Shown here piece after piece: positions 49,880 to 58,505 of a DNA stretch of 64,000 nucleotides. A program made the translations under genes and the position numbers. The stretch spans positions 62,001-126,000 of the forward strand of contig JAFLEI010000002.1 of NCBI GenBank assembly GCA_017301975.1, read 5' to 3'. The first letter of the stretch is position 1, and each line of letters begins with the position of its first letter. The notes beneath the pieces were generated by a model that saw only the letters and a list, made by a program, of their open reading frames with translations, ran no database searches and was not told the origin of the DNA. Origin of the DNA: Verrucomicrobiota bacterium (lineage in GTDB: Bacteria; Verrucomicrobiota; Verrucomicrobiia; Verrucomicrobiales; Verrucomicrobiaceae).

Positions 49880-49894
49880 GAAGAGGTGAAGAGG

Positions 49895-51397
49895 TCAGAG
49901 CCAGCCGGTTTGATTGAGGCGGCCGGTGAGTTCCATCTGCCGCTCCAATTGTGCGGCATAGAGCGCGGCATTTTCGGCATTGGGTTTGCAGCGGGTGGAT
50001 TCATCAAGGGTGACGAGTTTGGAGCAGAGCTGCTCGTAGCTCACGCGTTCAGCGCCGCCCTGATTGGCATGGGCATAGGCGGCCTGAATGGCTCCGCCGA
50101 GTGCGGCGCCTTCGCTGGTGCTGAGGGTGACGACTTCGGCATTGAAGCAGTCTGCGGCGATCTGACGCCAGACGCTGCTCTTGCTGCCGCCGCCAGTGAG
50201 GCGGATTTCGGTGGGGTTCATGCCGAGATCACGGAAGCGTTTCAGGCCATAGGCGAGACCGAGGGTGGCACCTTCCACGGCAGCGCGGGCGAGATTGGCC
50301 GGGGCCATGTTGGTGGGGCGGAGGCCATGGATGACGCCGGTGCCGTTGGGCAGGTTCGGGGTGCGTTCGCCATTGAGGTAGGGAAGGAACATCACGCCAT
50401 CCGCGCCGACGGGAGCGGTTTTCACGGCGGCTTCGAGCTGGCGCAGATCCCAGCGGAACATCTCGCGCACTTGTTCAGTGACGACGGTGACATTCATGGT
50501 GCAGACGAGCGGCAGCCATTGATCGGTGCTGTCGCAGAAGGCGGCGACTTCGCCCTGGCCATCGACCACGGGGGAGCCTGCCACGCCATAGAGGGTGCCG
50601 CTGGTGCCAAAGCTGGCGGTTACGACGCCGGGCTTGATGTTGCCGGTGCCGATGGCGCCCATCATGTTGTCGCCGCCGCCGGCGCTGATGATGACATCAA
50701 AGTTCAGGCCCCATTGGACGGCGAGGTCTTTGCGGATGGTGCCGTGCACGGATTTGGAGGAGCCGAGAGGTGGCAGCATGGCGCGCACGCTGGGGTCAAT
50801 GTAATCGCAGATTTCATAGGCCCACTGGCGGGTGTTCACATTGAGGATGCCCATGCCGGAGGCGTCGCCGTACTCCATGCGCTTCACGCCGCTGAGCCAA
50901 AAGTTGATGTAATCGTGGGGCAGCAGGATGGTCTTTGTCTTGGCGAAATTTTCGGGCTCGTTCTGCTTCATCCAGAGCAGCTTGGGAATGGTGTAGCCGG
51001 GCAGCATGGCATTGCCGGCGACGGCGATGACACCGGGCTGGCCGCCGAAATGATGGGCGATCTCCGCGCACTGGGCCTGAGTGGAGGTGTCGCACCAGAG
51101 CTTGGCGTGGCGGACGGGTTTGTTGTCTGCGCCGAGGGCGACGAGGCCGTGCTGCTGGCCGCTGACGCCGATGCCAGCGATCTTGGCCTTGTCCTTGCCG
51201 ATCTGTTCGAGGCATTGCTGCACGGAAGCGTCCACCGCATCCAGCCATGACTGCGGGTCCTGCTCAAGGTGACCCGGGGGCAGGCCCTCGATCAATTCAT
51301 AGGTGCTGTGGCCGGTGGCCAGGATTTTGCCCGAGTCGAGGTCGAGGACGATGGCCTTGGTGCTCTGCGTGCCGCTGTCGATGCCGAGAAAATACAT
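49895..51397 (-). CDS. xylB: Xylulokinase
   Basis: 500 residues. FGGY kinase landmarks: the first phosphate loop GIDSGTQSTKAIVLDLD, GVSGQQHGLVAL, the D in YGDASGMGIL, and the C-terminal ATP-binding LTGGGSKSSVWRQIAADCFN. The SGQQHGLV and DASGMG blocks favour xylulose over glycerol. It phosphorylates D-xylulose for the pentose phosphate pathway; the matching isomerase gene is about 9.7 kb away at 61078. It heads the minus-strand run with the STAS-mla genes by position (15-base gap), which is likely incidental or shows shared transcription. Confidence 0.92.
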   Translation of the reverse strand: MYFLGIDSGTQSTKAIVLDLDSGKILATGHSTYELIEGLPPGHLEQDPQSWLDAVDASVQQCLEQIGKDKAKIAGIGVSGQQHGLVALGADNKPVRHAKLWCDTSTQAQCAEIAHHFGGQPGVIAVAGNAMLPGYTIPKLLWMKQNEPENFAKTKTILLPHDYINFWLSGVKRMEYGDASGMGILNVNTRQWAYEICDYIDPSVRAMLPPLGSSKSVHGTIRKDLAVQWGLNFDVIISAGGGDNMMGAIGTGNIKPGVVTASFGTSGTLYGVAGSPVVDGQGEVAAFCDSTDQWLPLVCTMNVTVVTEQVREMFRWDLRQLEAAVKTAPVGADGVMFLPYLNGERTPNLPNGTGVIHGLRPTNMAPANLARAAVEGATLGLAYGLKRFRDLGMNPTEIRLTGGGSKSSVWRQIAADCFNAEVVTLSTSEGAALGGAIQAAYAHANQGGAERVSYEQLCSKLVTLDESTRCKPNAENAALYAAQLERQMELTGRLNQTGWL

Positions 51398-51513
51398 GAA
51401 GGGGAAGGGGTTGGTGTCAGGGAAAGGTTTACGGTGGGGACTGAGGGCAGGTCAAGAAGGCATGCGGTTAAGAATCGGTCATCCTTCGTGCTGATTCAGT
51501 CATGCAAGGGAAG

Positions 51514-53181
51514 TCAATCCTTCGACTGAATGTTCCCTGATTTCTTGATGGCGCGCATGAGCCGCCAGCCGAGGAATAGAGACACAGCATAACCCAGTGC
51601 GCCAAAGACGGAGACGCCATAGAGCAGGGGCGCGGCCTGGCGGCTCCACAGTTCACTGGAGCCGAGAAAGATGGCGGCGGTGAGGATGCCGAGGACGAGT
51701 CGGTTGACGATGGGGTCGAGGTGGCGGTGATCGATGTGCACCGTGAATGAGCCGTCGCGGAAACGGGCAAGCATGTCGGTGATGTCGCGTGGCAGCGCGG
51801 TGAGGAGACGATTCCACACGCGGAAGGAGCGGCGGGCGCGTTTGGCGATGCGTCCAGGTGAGAAACGGCGCAGCATCAGGCGTGTGCAGTAGGGCTGCAT
51901 GAGCTCGGCCAGGCTTACATCGGGGCTGAACCGGCGTGAGGTGCCTTCCAGCACGATGAGGGTCTTGAGCAGCATGGCGAGCGAGGGAGGCAGCACGATG
52001 TGGTGGCTGCGGATGATTTCGACGAGACGGCTCAGGGCCGCGCCGACGTGGATGTCATTGAGCGGGTGGCCGGTGTAATCGGCCATGAATTCCTGCAGGT
52101 CTGCCCGCAGCTTTTCGCGTGAACAGTCTGCTGGCACGGCACCGAGGCGCAGGACCTGCTCGGCGACAAGTTCGGAGTCATTTTCCACGATGCCGAGGAG
52201 CAGGGCCTCGACTTCATCGCGCAAGTCCTCGTCGATGCGGCCGACCATGCCGCAGTCGATGACGCCCACGATGTTTCCGGGGAGAAGGATGAGGTTTCCG
52301 GGATGCGGGTCGGCATGGTAGAAGCCGTCGCGGAAGACCATTTCGAGATACATGTTGGCACCGCGTTTGGCGAACTCGCCGAGATCCACGCCGGACTGCT
52401 GCAGCGCCTCGACGTCGGTGCCGATGATGCCGTCCAGGCGCTGCATGGTGACGACTTGATGGGAGCAGAGTTCGTTGAAGAGTTCGGGGATGCAGACGGT
52501 CGGGTCGTCGGCGAAGTTGCGGGCAAACTCCTCTTGATTTTGCCTCTCGTAGGTCAGGTCGAGCTCGCGCAGGAGAGTGCGGCGAAACTGGCGCACGACG
52601 GCGAGCGGCTGATAGGAGCGCAAGGCGGGCGAGTGCTTTTCCAGCAGTTCGGCAAGGGCCTGAACGATCTCCACATCCGTGGCGGCCTGCTCGGCGACGC
52701 CAGCGCGGCGAACTTTGACGACAACACTGTGGCCGGTGTGAAGCCGGGCGGCATGGACCTGGGCGACGGAGGCGGCGGCGAGAGGGATGTCTTCAAAGGT
52801 GGCGAAGAGCTGCTCAATGGGCTGCCCGAGCTCCTTTTCAATCGTGGCGCGGGCCACTGAGGAGGAGTCTGGCGGCACGTTGGCCTGAAGCTGCGAGAGT
52901 TCCTCAGTCAATTCGGGGCCGAGGAGATCGGCGCGGGTGCTGAGCATCTGCCCGAGCTTGATGAAGGTGGTGCCTAATTCGGTGAGGGCCATGCGCACAC
53001 GCGCCGCCTGGGTCACGCCGGTGGTAAGAGACTGGCCGTCAGAGCTTTTGAGGCGGTCCTGCAGCCAGGAGTACTTGAAGCCACCGAACAAGTCCGCCAG
53101 GCCGTACTTGCCGAGCACAGCGGCGATTTCCGTGATGCGTTTGGCATAACGTTCGAGGCGAGCCAGGGCGTCGATCTTCAT
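51514..53181 (-). CDS. UbiB/AarF/ABC1-family atypical kinase
   Basis: 555 residues from ATG 53181 (frame open further upstream over non-coding sequence). ABC1/ADCK motifs: KLGQMLSTRADLLGPELTEELSQLQ (KxGQ), the ATP-binding AAASVAQVHAARL, VVKVRR, the catalytic-loop FYHADPHPGNLILLPGN, and IDCGMVGRID. Two C-terminal membrane helices (about 505-545). Family members support ubiquinone or other isoprenoid-lipid metabolism. Divergent from the flavin reductase gene. Confidence 0.9.
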   Translation of the reverse strand: MKIDALARLERYAKRITEIAAVLGKYGLADLFGGFKYSWLQDRLKSSDGQSLTTGVTQAARVRMALTELGTTFIKLGQMLSTRADLLGPELTEELSQLQANVPPDSSSVARATIEKELGQPIEQLFATFEDIPLAAASVAQVHAARLHTGHSVVVKVRRAGVAEQAATDVEIVQALAELLEKHSPALRSYQPLAVVRQFRRTLLRELDLTYERQNQEEFARNFADDPTVCIPELFNELCSHQVVTMQRLDGIIGTDVEALQQSGVDLGEFAKRGANMYLEMVFRDGFYHADPHPGNLILLPGNIVGVIDCGMVGRIDEDLRDEVEALLLGIVENDSELVAEQVLRLGAVPADCSREKLRADLQEFMADYTGHPLNDIHVGAALSRLVEIIRSHHIVLPPSLAMLLKTLIVLEGTSRRFSPDVSLAELMQPYCTRLMLRRFSPGRIAKRARRSFRVWNRLLTALPRDITDMLARFRDGSFTVHIDHRHLDPIVNRLVLGILTAAIFLGSSELWSRQAAPLLYGVSVFGALGYAVSLFLGWRLMRAIKKSGNIQSKD

Positions 53182-53272
53182 TCTGGGGCAACCTCGACAA
53201 GAAAGCGGTGTCTGACAATGCGGAATGCTGAGTCTCGGCTGGCGGATTTGGCAGCCGCAGGTATGCATCTGG

Positions 53273-53854
53273 ATGAGCACACCCAAAATCCTTGCCTTTG
53301 CGGGCAGCACGCGCAGCGCCTCGTATAACAAGCAGCTGGTGCGATTTGCCGCTGAGGCGGCACGTGCGGCCGGGGCCGAAGTCACGCTGGTGGATCTGCG
53401 GGACTATCCGATGCCGTTGTTTGACGGTGATCTGGAGGAGCAGCAGGGACTGCCTGAGAATGCCAAGAAATTGAAGGCGCTCTTTCGTGAGCACGATGCG
53501 CTGCTGATTTCCTCGCCTGAGTACAACAGTTCCATCACGGCCGTGCTGAAGAACACTCTCGACTGGGTTTCCCGTGGTGAGACGGATGATGAGCCTGCGC
53601 TTGCGGCTTATCGTGGCAAAACGGCGGCTTTGATCAGCGCCTCGCCAGGTGGCCTGGGCGGGCTGCGGGGACTGGTGCATCTGCGTGCCATTCTGGGCAA
53701 CATCGGCGTTATTGTCCTGCCGGATCAGGTGGCGGTTTCCAAGGCCTATGAAGCCTTTGATGAGCAAGGCGGGCTCAAGGATGAACGCACGGCCAAGCAG
53801 GTGACGCGAGTGGCGCAGGAGCTTGTCGGGTTTCTGAAGAAGCACCTGGGCTGA
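53273..53854 (+). CDS. NADPH-dependent FMN reductase family
   Basis: 193 residues from ATG 53273 (MSTPKILAFAGSTRSASYNKQL). The flavodoxin-like fold shows the FMN-phosphate loop GSTRSASYN and the SSPEYNSSITAVLKNTLDWVSR block. It reduces FMN or quinones with NAD(P)H. It lies divergently from the UbiB-family gene across 91 bases, which would suit joint redox/quinone control, but that is inference. Confidence 0.9.
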   Translation: MSTPKILAFAGSTRSASYNKQLVRFAAEAARAAGAEVTLVDLRDYPMPLFDGDLEEQQGLPENAKKLKALFREHDALLISSPEYNSSITAVLKNTLDWVSRGETDDEPALAAYRGKTAALISASPGGLGGLRGLVHLRAILGNIGVIVLPDQVAVSKAYEAFDEQGGLKDERTAKQVTRVAQELVGFLKKHLG

Positions 53855-53885
53855 AGCCTGGAGCTGGGTGCCTTTGCCTGCCTTC

Positions 53886-55502
53886 TCAAGGGCGGGCGGC
53901 GGCTTTTTTCGTGCCAGGGCCACGAGTGCGCTCCGACTTGATGGGAATGGGGGCGAGGCGGATCGTCTCGACCTGAACCACCACGGGCGGAGAGATGCTG
54001 GAAGAATCCTGTGGGGGCTCGCCTCCAGGCGACTGACGCAGGGAGGCGATCCTGGCCTCCAGTTCGGCAAGCTCACGGCGGGCGGCTTCGATCTGAGCGG
54101 GAAGCTCCGCGTGCTGGCCGTTCGAGGCGGTGGCGGCTTTGGGTTCGCCTTCGTGAGGAGCCTGGCGCCGGGGAGGGGCGATGTGAGAACCGCCATGGGA
54201 ATCGTTGGACTGGGCGTCGCGATAGCGCTGTTCGACGGCGGCGAGGCGCTGGCGGGCATCGACAAGCTGCTGTTTTGTGGCCGCGAGTTCCTGATTGAGC
54301 TCGCTTAGTTCAACGCGCTTGGACTGGGCTTCCGCGAGGCGGCTGGCCTCGGCGGCGAGGGCTGCCGTGGTGGTGGCGATGTTTGTTTTGCATGCGGCAA
54401 GCTCTGCATTGCGTGCTGCCAGCGTCTTTTCGCATGAGGCCAGTTCTTCCTGCTGGTGCTGGAGCGCAGCTTCGGCGGCCGCGCCGCGCTGCTCCAGAGA
54501 CATGAGGAGCGATTCGAGATTTTTGACCGCAGCTTCGTCACGCTGGTGTTTGGCGCTGAGCTCGGCAGTTGAGATGTTGAGGGAGGCATGTCTGGCCTCC
54601 TCCTCCACGATGCGTTTTTCATGTTCAATGATCTGCTGACGAAGAGAGTTCAGCAAAGCCTCATCCTGCTCGCACTCGTCACGCACTTGTTTGAGGCGGG
54701 CATCGGCCTGCTCTTTTTGAGCCGCCAGATCTTCGATCTGCTGCTGAGCTTCGGCTGCGGTGGAGGTGAGTCGCTGGACCTCCGTGGCCTTCTCGTAATG
54801 CTGGGCATTGAGGCGTTCGAGGGCGGCGGTTTTATCCGCGTGCTGGCTGGCCAGGGAATTGATGGCTTCCAGCCAATCGTGATGCGCGGTTTCAGCCTGC
54901 TGCACGGCTGCTTTGACGGGTGCGAGTTTTTCCTCTTCGGCACGGAGTGATTCGACCCGGGCGAGATGCAGGGCTCGTTCATTTTCAGCGCGCTGCTGCC
55001 AGTCGCGCAGTTCTTTTTCAACGGCATCGACCTCGGCTTTGAGCCGCGCTTTTTCCATCTCCATTCGAGCCATTGCTTCCACATGAGCGCTGTCGGCAGG
55101 AAGAGGCTGAGGGGCAGGAGCCTCAGGAGCGGGTGGTTCAGGTGCAGGCGGCTCAGGTGCAGGTGGCTCAGGCGCAGATGCAGGTGCGGGGGCGATGGAG
55201 GGGCTGGTGGCCGGGTGTTCAAGGTCGAGCGTGCCGACGAGAGGGCCGAAGGCGATGGTATCGCCATGAAGCAGGGTGCAACTGAGCTGGCGTTCACCAT
55301 TGACGTAGGTGCCCGCAGAGGACTTGAGATCAAAGACTTGAAGGCTGCCGTCAGCGTTTTGAACAATTTCAGCGTGACGAGGGGAGATGCGTTCGTCATC
55401 GACCACAATGTCGTTGTCCTCATCACGTCCGATGATGATGTGTTCCTTGAGGGGAACCACCACTTCTTGTCCATCTTCAAGAACGAAAGTGAGTTTGGCC
55501 AT
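53886..55502 (-). CDS. FHA-domain protein with long coiled coil
   Basis: 538 residues. FHA domain at about 1-95 with IIIGRDEDNDIVVDDERISPRHAEI (phosphothreonine-binding Arg, Ser, His) and NGERQLSCTLLHGDTIAFG. A Pro/Glu/Ala repeat (EPPAPEPPAPEPPAPEAP, about 110-127) precedes a coiled coil of about 300 residues. No enzyme domain. It would read phosphothreonine, perhaps from the PknB-type kinase in this window, and act as a structural rod. The C-terminus is basic and Pro-rich. Confidence 0.88.
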   Translation of the reverse strand: MAKLTFVLEDGQEVVVPLKEHIIIGRDEDNDIVVDDERISPRHAEIVQNADGSLQVFDLKSSAGTYVNGERQLSCTLLHGDTIAFGPLVGTLDLEHPATSPSIAPAPASAPEPPAPEPPAPEPPAPEAPAPQPLPADSAHVEAMARMEMEKARLKAEVDAVEKELRDWQQRAENERALHLARVESLRAEEEKLAPVKAAVQQAETAHHDWLEAINSLASQHADKTAALERLNAQHYEKATEVQRLTSTAAEAQQQIEDLAAQKEQADARLKQVRDECEQDEALLNSLRQQIIEHEKRIVEEEARHASLNISTAELSAKHQRDEAAVKNLESLLMSLEQRGAAAEAALQHQQEELASCEKTLAARNAELAACKTNIATTTAALAAEASRLAEAQSKRVELSELNQELAATKQQLVDARQRLAAVEQRYRDAQSNDSHGGSHIAPPRRQAPHEGEPKAATASNGQHAELPAQIEAARRELAELEARIASLRQSPGGEPPQDSSSISPPVVVQVETIRLAPIPIKSERTRGPGTKKAAARP

Positions 55503-55600
55503 GGGGGGATTTAGCGTTGAACCAGCGCAGCAAAGTCGATGAAGTGAGCGGAATCAATCGGGCATTTGAATATGCGGGAAAATGATGCAGAAACAGGGCC

Positions 55601-55759
55601 TCAATCTGATGTTTTTTTTTCGAAGTGGTCGATGGCGGGTTCGAACTTCTTAAGTTCGGCATGGGAGGGATCCGAACCGGGCGTGTTTAGCCACGGTTTC
55701 GCGGGAGATCGAGACTGTGGTAGATACGGATCAAATTCGATTTTGAGTGTTGAATCCAT
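55601..55759 (-). CDS. Possible 52-residue protein, divergent from the glycosylase gene
   Basis: Starts ATG 55759 (MDSTLKIEFDPYLPQS) and ends DHFEKKTSD. The segment is charged and helix-prone at the end. Start is 36 bases from the divergent glycosylase ATG, a common place for a short gene; no strong Shine-Dalgarno. Part of its DNA looks like a 5S rRNA phrase, which was judged coincidental. Not recognised as a family. Confidence 0.4.
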   Translation of the reverse strand: MDSTLKIEFDPYLPQSRSPAKPWLNTPGSDPSHAELKKFEPAIDHFEKKTSD

Positions 55760-55795
55760 CTTGCCAATGTTTCGATGCCGCAATCTTGTCCGGCC

Positions 55796-56410
55796 ATGCA
55801 TTCTGAAGCCGAAGCCCACCTGTCCAAGCGCTGCCCAGTCATGCGACGTCTGATCAAGGCGCATGGCCCGTGCCAGCTGGTGCCGCAAAAGAGGTCGCCG
55901 TATGAGGCGCTGGTCAGCGCGGTGGCGCACCAGCAACTGCACGCGAACGCGGCGGAGGCGATCCTGCGCCGCTTCAAAGCCTTGTTTCCAAAGGTGCGCT
56001 TTCCACAGCCTGAACAGGTGATGGATGCCACGGACGAGGCTTTGCGTGGCTGCGGGTTTTCCACGGGCAAAATGCTTGCGATAAGGGACATAGCCGCCAA
56101 GGCGATCAGCGGGCAGATCCCCAAAAGGGCGGCGGCGCTGAAGCTGGATGACGAGGAGCTGATCGAGCGGCTCGTTGCGGTGCGCGGGGTGGGGCGCTGG
56201 ACGGTGGAGATGCTGCTGATTTTCACTCTGGGCAGGCCGGATGTGTTTCCCAGCGATGACTATGGGGTGCGCAACGGCTGGCGGGTGGCGAAGAAGCTGG
56301 AGGAGATGCCTAAGCCGAAGGAATTCCGTGCGCTGGCGGAACGCTGGCAGCCGCACCGGACGCTGGCCGCGTGGTATCTGTGGCGAGCAGCGGATGCAGC
56401 GAAGCTTTGA
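55796..56410 (+). CDS. DNA-3-methyladenine glycosylase, AlkA/HhH-GPD family
   Basis: 204 residues from ATG 55796. The helix-hairpin-helix GVGRWT (131-136) and the catalytic Asp D155 in VFPSDDYGVRN are in place; SPYEALVSAVAHQQLHANAA is the usual N-terminal block. It removes alkylated purines by cutting the N-glycosidic bond; monofunctional glycosylase (no catalytic Lys). It lacks the N-terminal beta domain of E. coli AlkA, so it is the short form. Next to a helicase gene, without operon link. Confidence 0.9.
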   Translation: MHSEAEAHLSKRCPVMRRLIKAHGPCQLVPQKRSPYEALVSAVAHQQLHANAAEAILRRFKALFPKVRFPQPEQVMDATDEALRGCGFSTGKMLAIRDIAAKAISGQIPKRAAALKLDDEELIERLVAVRGVGRWTVEMLLIFTLGRPDVFPSDDYGVRNGWRVAKKLEEMPKPKEFRALAERWQPHRTLAAWYLWRAADAAKL

Positions 56411-56478
56411 GTCTCAAGGAGGCGGGGGGAGAAACGTGTCATTGCTAATCGCCCTATCGGAGGCTAAGGAAGGGGCAC

Positions 56479-57939
56479 ATGTCATTCAAAGCTCTCGGCC
56501 TCGACCCGAACATCCTCACTGCCATCGAAGAAGCCGGTTACACGGAACCCACCCCCATCCAGGCGGCGGCCATTCCGGTGGTCATCCAAGGAGGAGATGT
56601 GATCGGCATCGCGCAGACCGGCACCGGCAAGACGGCGGCTTTCACGTTGCCGATCCTGACGCGCCTGACATCGAATCCTGTTCCTCAGGGCCAACGCCGC
56701 CGCACGCGCGTGCTGGTGCTGGCACCGACGCGTGAACTTGTGGCGCAGATCGAGGAGAACGTGCTGGCCTATGCGAGGCATCTGCCGCTGAAGATCGCCA
56801 AAATTTACGGCGGTGTGGGTGAAAAGCCGCAGAAGGACGCGCTGCGTGCCGGAAGCGACATCGTGATCGCCTGCCCGGGCCGTTTGCTTGATTTGATGGA
56901 GCAGCGCTGCGCGGATTTCTCGCAGCTCGAATACCTGGTGCTGGATGAGGCGGACCGCATGCTGGACATGGGCTTCCTGCCAGACATCCGCCGAGTGATC
57001 AGCCAACTGCCGAAGAAGCGGCAGACGCTGATGTTTTCCGCGACGCTGTCGAAGGAGATCGAAACGCTGACGCATGAGTTTCAGCGCGGGCCGAAGATCG
57101 TGCAGATCGGCAAGCGCGCGAATCCAGCGGAGACGGTGACGCAGCTGGTGTATGAAGTGCACAAGCATCTCAAAATGCCGCTGCTCTCGCACCTGCTGAA
57201 GGATGAGAAGATGCAGATGGTGCTGGTGTTCAGCCGCACGAAGCATGGCGCGGACAAGATCGCCAAAAAGCTCGAATCAACCGGCGTGAAGTGCGCCACG
57301 CTGCATGCCAACCGCTCGCAGAATCAGCGCCTGCGCGCGCTGGATGATTTCAAGACCGGCACGGTGCGCGTGCTTGTGGCCACGGACATCGCCGCGCGTG
57401 GCATCGATGTGGACGGCATTTCGCATGTGGTGAATTTCGACTTCCCGCACATCGTGGAAGATTATGTGCACCGCATCGGCCGCACAGGCCGTGCGCAGGC
57501 CATTGGCGATGCGATCAGTTTTGTCTCGCCTGATGAACTGCCGGATGTGCGCAAGCTGGAGCGTTTTATCAATCGCGGGCTCGTGCGGAAAAAGGCCGAA
57601 GGCTTCGATTACAATGCGGCCCCGCAGCCGTTCAGCGATGAACGGCCGGAGCGTCGCGAGCAGCAGCGCCAGTTTCAACAACGCCGCCCGCAAGGGCAGG
57701 GTGGTGGCCGCCCAAGCGGCGGTGGTGGGGGCGGCGGCGGAAGTCGCTCCGGTGGATATGGTGGCCAGGGCGGAGGTCGTTCGGGTGGCCAAGGAGGCCA
57801 GGGTGGAGGCGGCGGACGTCAAGGTGGTGAGCGGCGCTCGTCATCGGGCTCTGCACCACGTCAGCCAGCTCAGATGCCGCAGCAAGACACCTCGCCTGCA
57901 GGAGCAAGGGGTCTTTGGAAGCGGCTGACAGGACGGTGA
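56479..57939 (+). CDS. rhlE: DEAD-box RNA helicase, RhlE-like, with Gly-rich tail
   Basis: 486 residues. Motifs: Q-motif PTPIQAAAIP, AQTGTGKT (45-52), DEAD (156-159), SAT (187-189), HRIGRTGR near 332-339. The C-terminal 100 residues are Gly/Arg/Gln/Ser-rich (QGQGGGRPSGGGGGGGG), an RNA-binding low-complexity tail. RhlE-type helicases unwind short RNA duplexes, in ribosome assembly and RNA decay. A good Shine-Dalgarno (AAGGAAGGGG) precedes the ATG at 56479. Confidence 0.95.
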   Translation: MSFKALGLDPNILTAIEEAGYTEPTPIQAAAIPVVIQGGDVIGIAQTGTGKTAAFTLPILTRLTSNPVPQGQRRRTRVLVLAPTRELVAQIEENVLAYARHLPLKIAKIYGGVGEKPQKDALRAGSDIVIACPGRLLDLMEQRCADFSQLEYLVLDEADRMLDMGFLPDIRRVISQLPKKRQTLMFSATLSKEIETLTHEFQRGPKIVQIGKRANPAETVTQLVYEVHKHLKMPLLSHLLKDEKMQMVLVFSRTKHGADKIAKKLESTGVKCATLHANRSQNQRLRALDDFKTGTVRVLVATDIAARGIDVDGISHVVNFDFPHIVEDYVHRIGRTGRAQAIGDAISFVSPDELPDVRKLERFINRGLVRKKAEGFDYNAAPQPFSDERPERREQQRQFQQRRPQGQGGGRPSGGGGGGGGSRSGGYGGQGGGRSGGQGGQGGGGGRQGGERRSSSGSAPRQPAQMPQQDTSPAGARGLWKRLTGR

Positions 57940-57959
57940 GTCCCAAGTGCATTTCCGAG

Positions 57960-58421
57960 CTACTTGCGGGACTTGATGTCCCACACGGCAAGTTGCTTCG
58001 GAAATGGTTGTTTCTCCGACTTTCGACCAGTGGCTGCATCCATCTTATGGATGAGGACGTGATAATAGGTCTGATCGAAGAGGCCTTGCGACAAGCGGAT
58101 CTCAAGATAGCTGCCTTCTTCTGGCACAGTTTTTATGAAACAGCCTTTGCTGTCATTGGGGATCTCAAACAGCTCAATTGATTCAAGCCGATAACGATGA
58201 CCGGAAAGTTCCAGGTAGTTCGCCTGGACGGTTCCTATGCGAGTGGTCTTTTCGCGCGCAAAAATGAACCCGCGGGTGTGGAATTGATCAGCCGGAACTA
58301 CGAGCAAAGGCCCAACAGCCCAATCAGGGACGGTCCGGCTCTTGCCGAGGTCGTAAACGTCACCACCAAGAGAGGTGATAATGCCAAGTGCAAAAATGAC
58401 CGCAGTGAGGATCAGTTTCAT
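57960..58421 (-). CDS. Small exported protein, unknown
   Basis: 153 residues. Signal peptide (MKLILTAVIFALGIITSLGG). The mature part is beta-rich (YRLESIELFEIPNDS, SYLEIRLSQGLFDQTYYHVLIHK). No family recognised. Convergent with rhlE, with 20 bases between stops. Confidence 0.6.
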   Translation of the reverse strand: MKLILTAVIFALGIITSLGGDVYDLGKSRTVPDWAVGPLLVVPADQFHTRGFIFAREKTTRIGTVQANYLELSGHRYRLESIELFEIPNDSKGCFIKTVPEEGSYLEIRLSQGLFDQTYYHVLIHKMDAATGRKSEKQPFPKQLAVWDIKSRK

Positions 58422-58505
58422 TTCACGATGCGAAAAAGACTTGTGGATTCAGCCGAATCATTCGGCTGAGGATATCAGCGAAGGGCAAAAGCTATGTACA
58501 AAACA

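Noticed and set aside
49499..51250. A 583-codon Gly/Ala/Glu-rich frame opposite xylB and the STAS gene
   Set aside because: Shadow of xylB; composition without motifs.
55620..55720. A stretch on the minus strand (CCCATGCCGAACT followed by AAGAAGTT) resembling the conserved part of 5S rRNA
   Set aside because: The flanks cannot be folded into the 5S helices, and the bases fit a short coding frame; the match is limited to about 20 bases.
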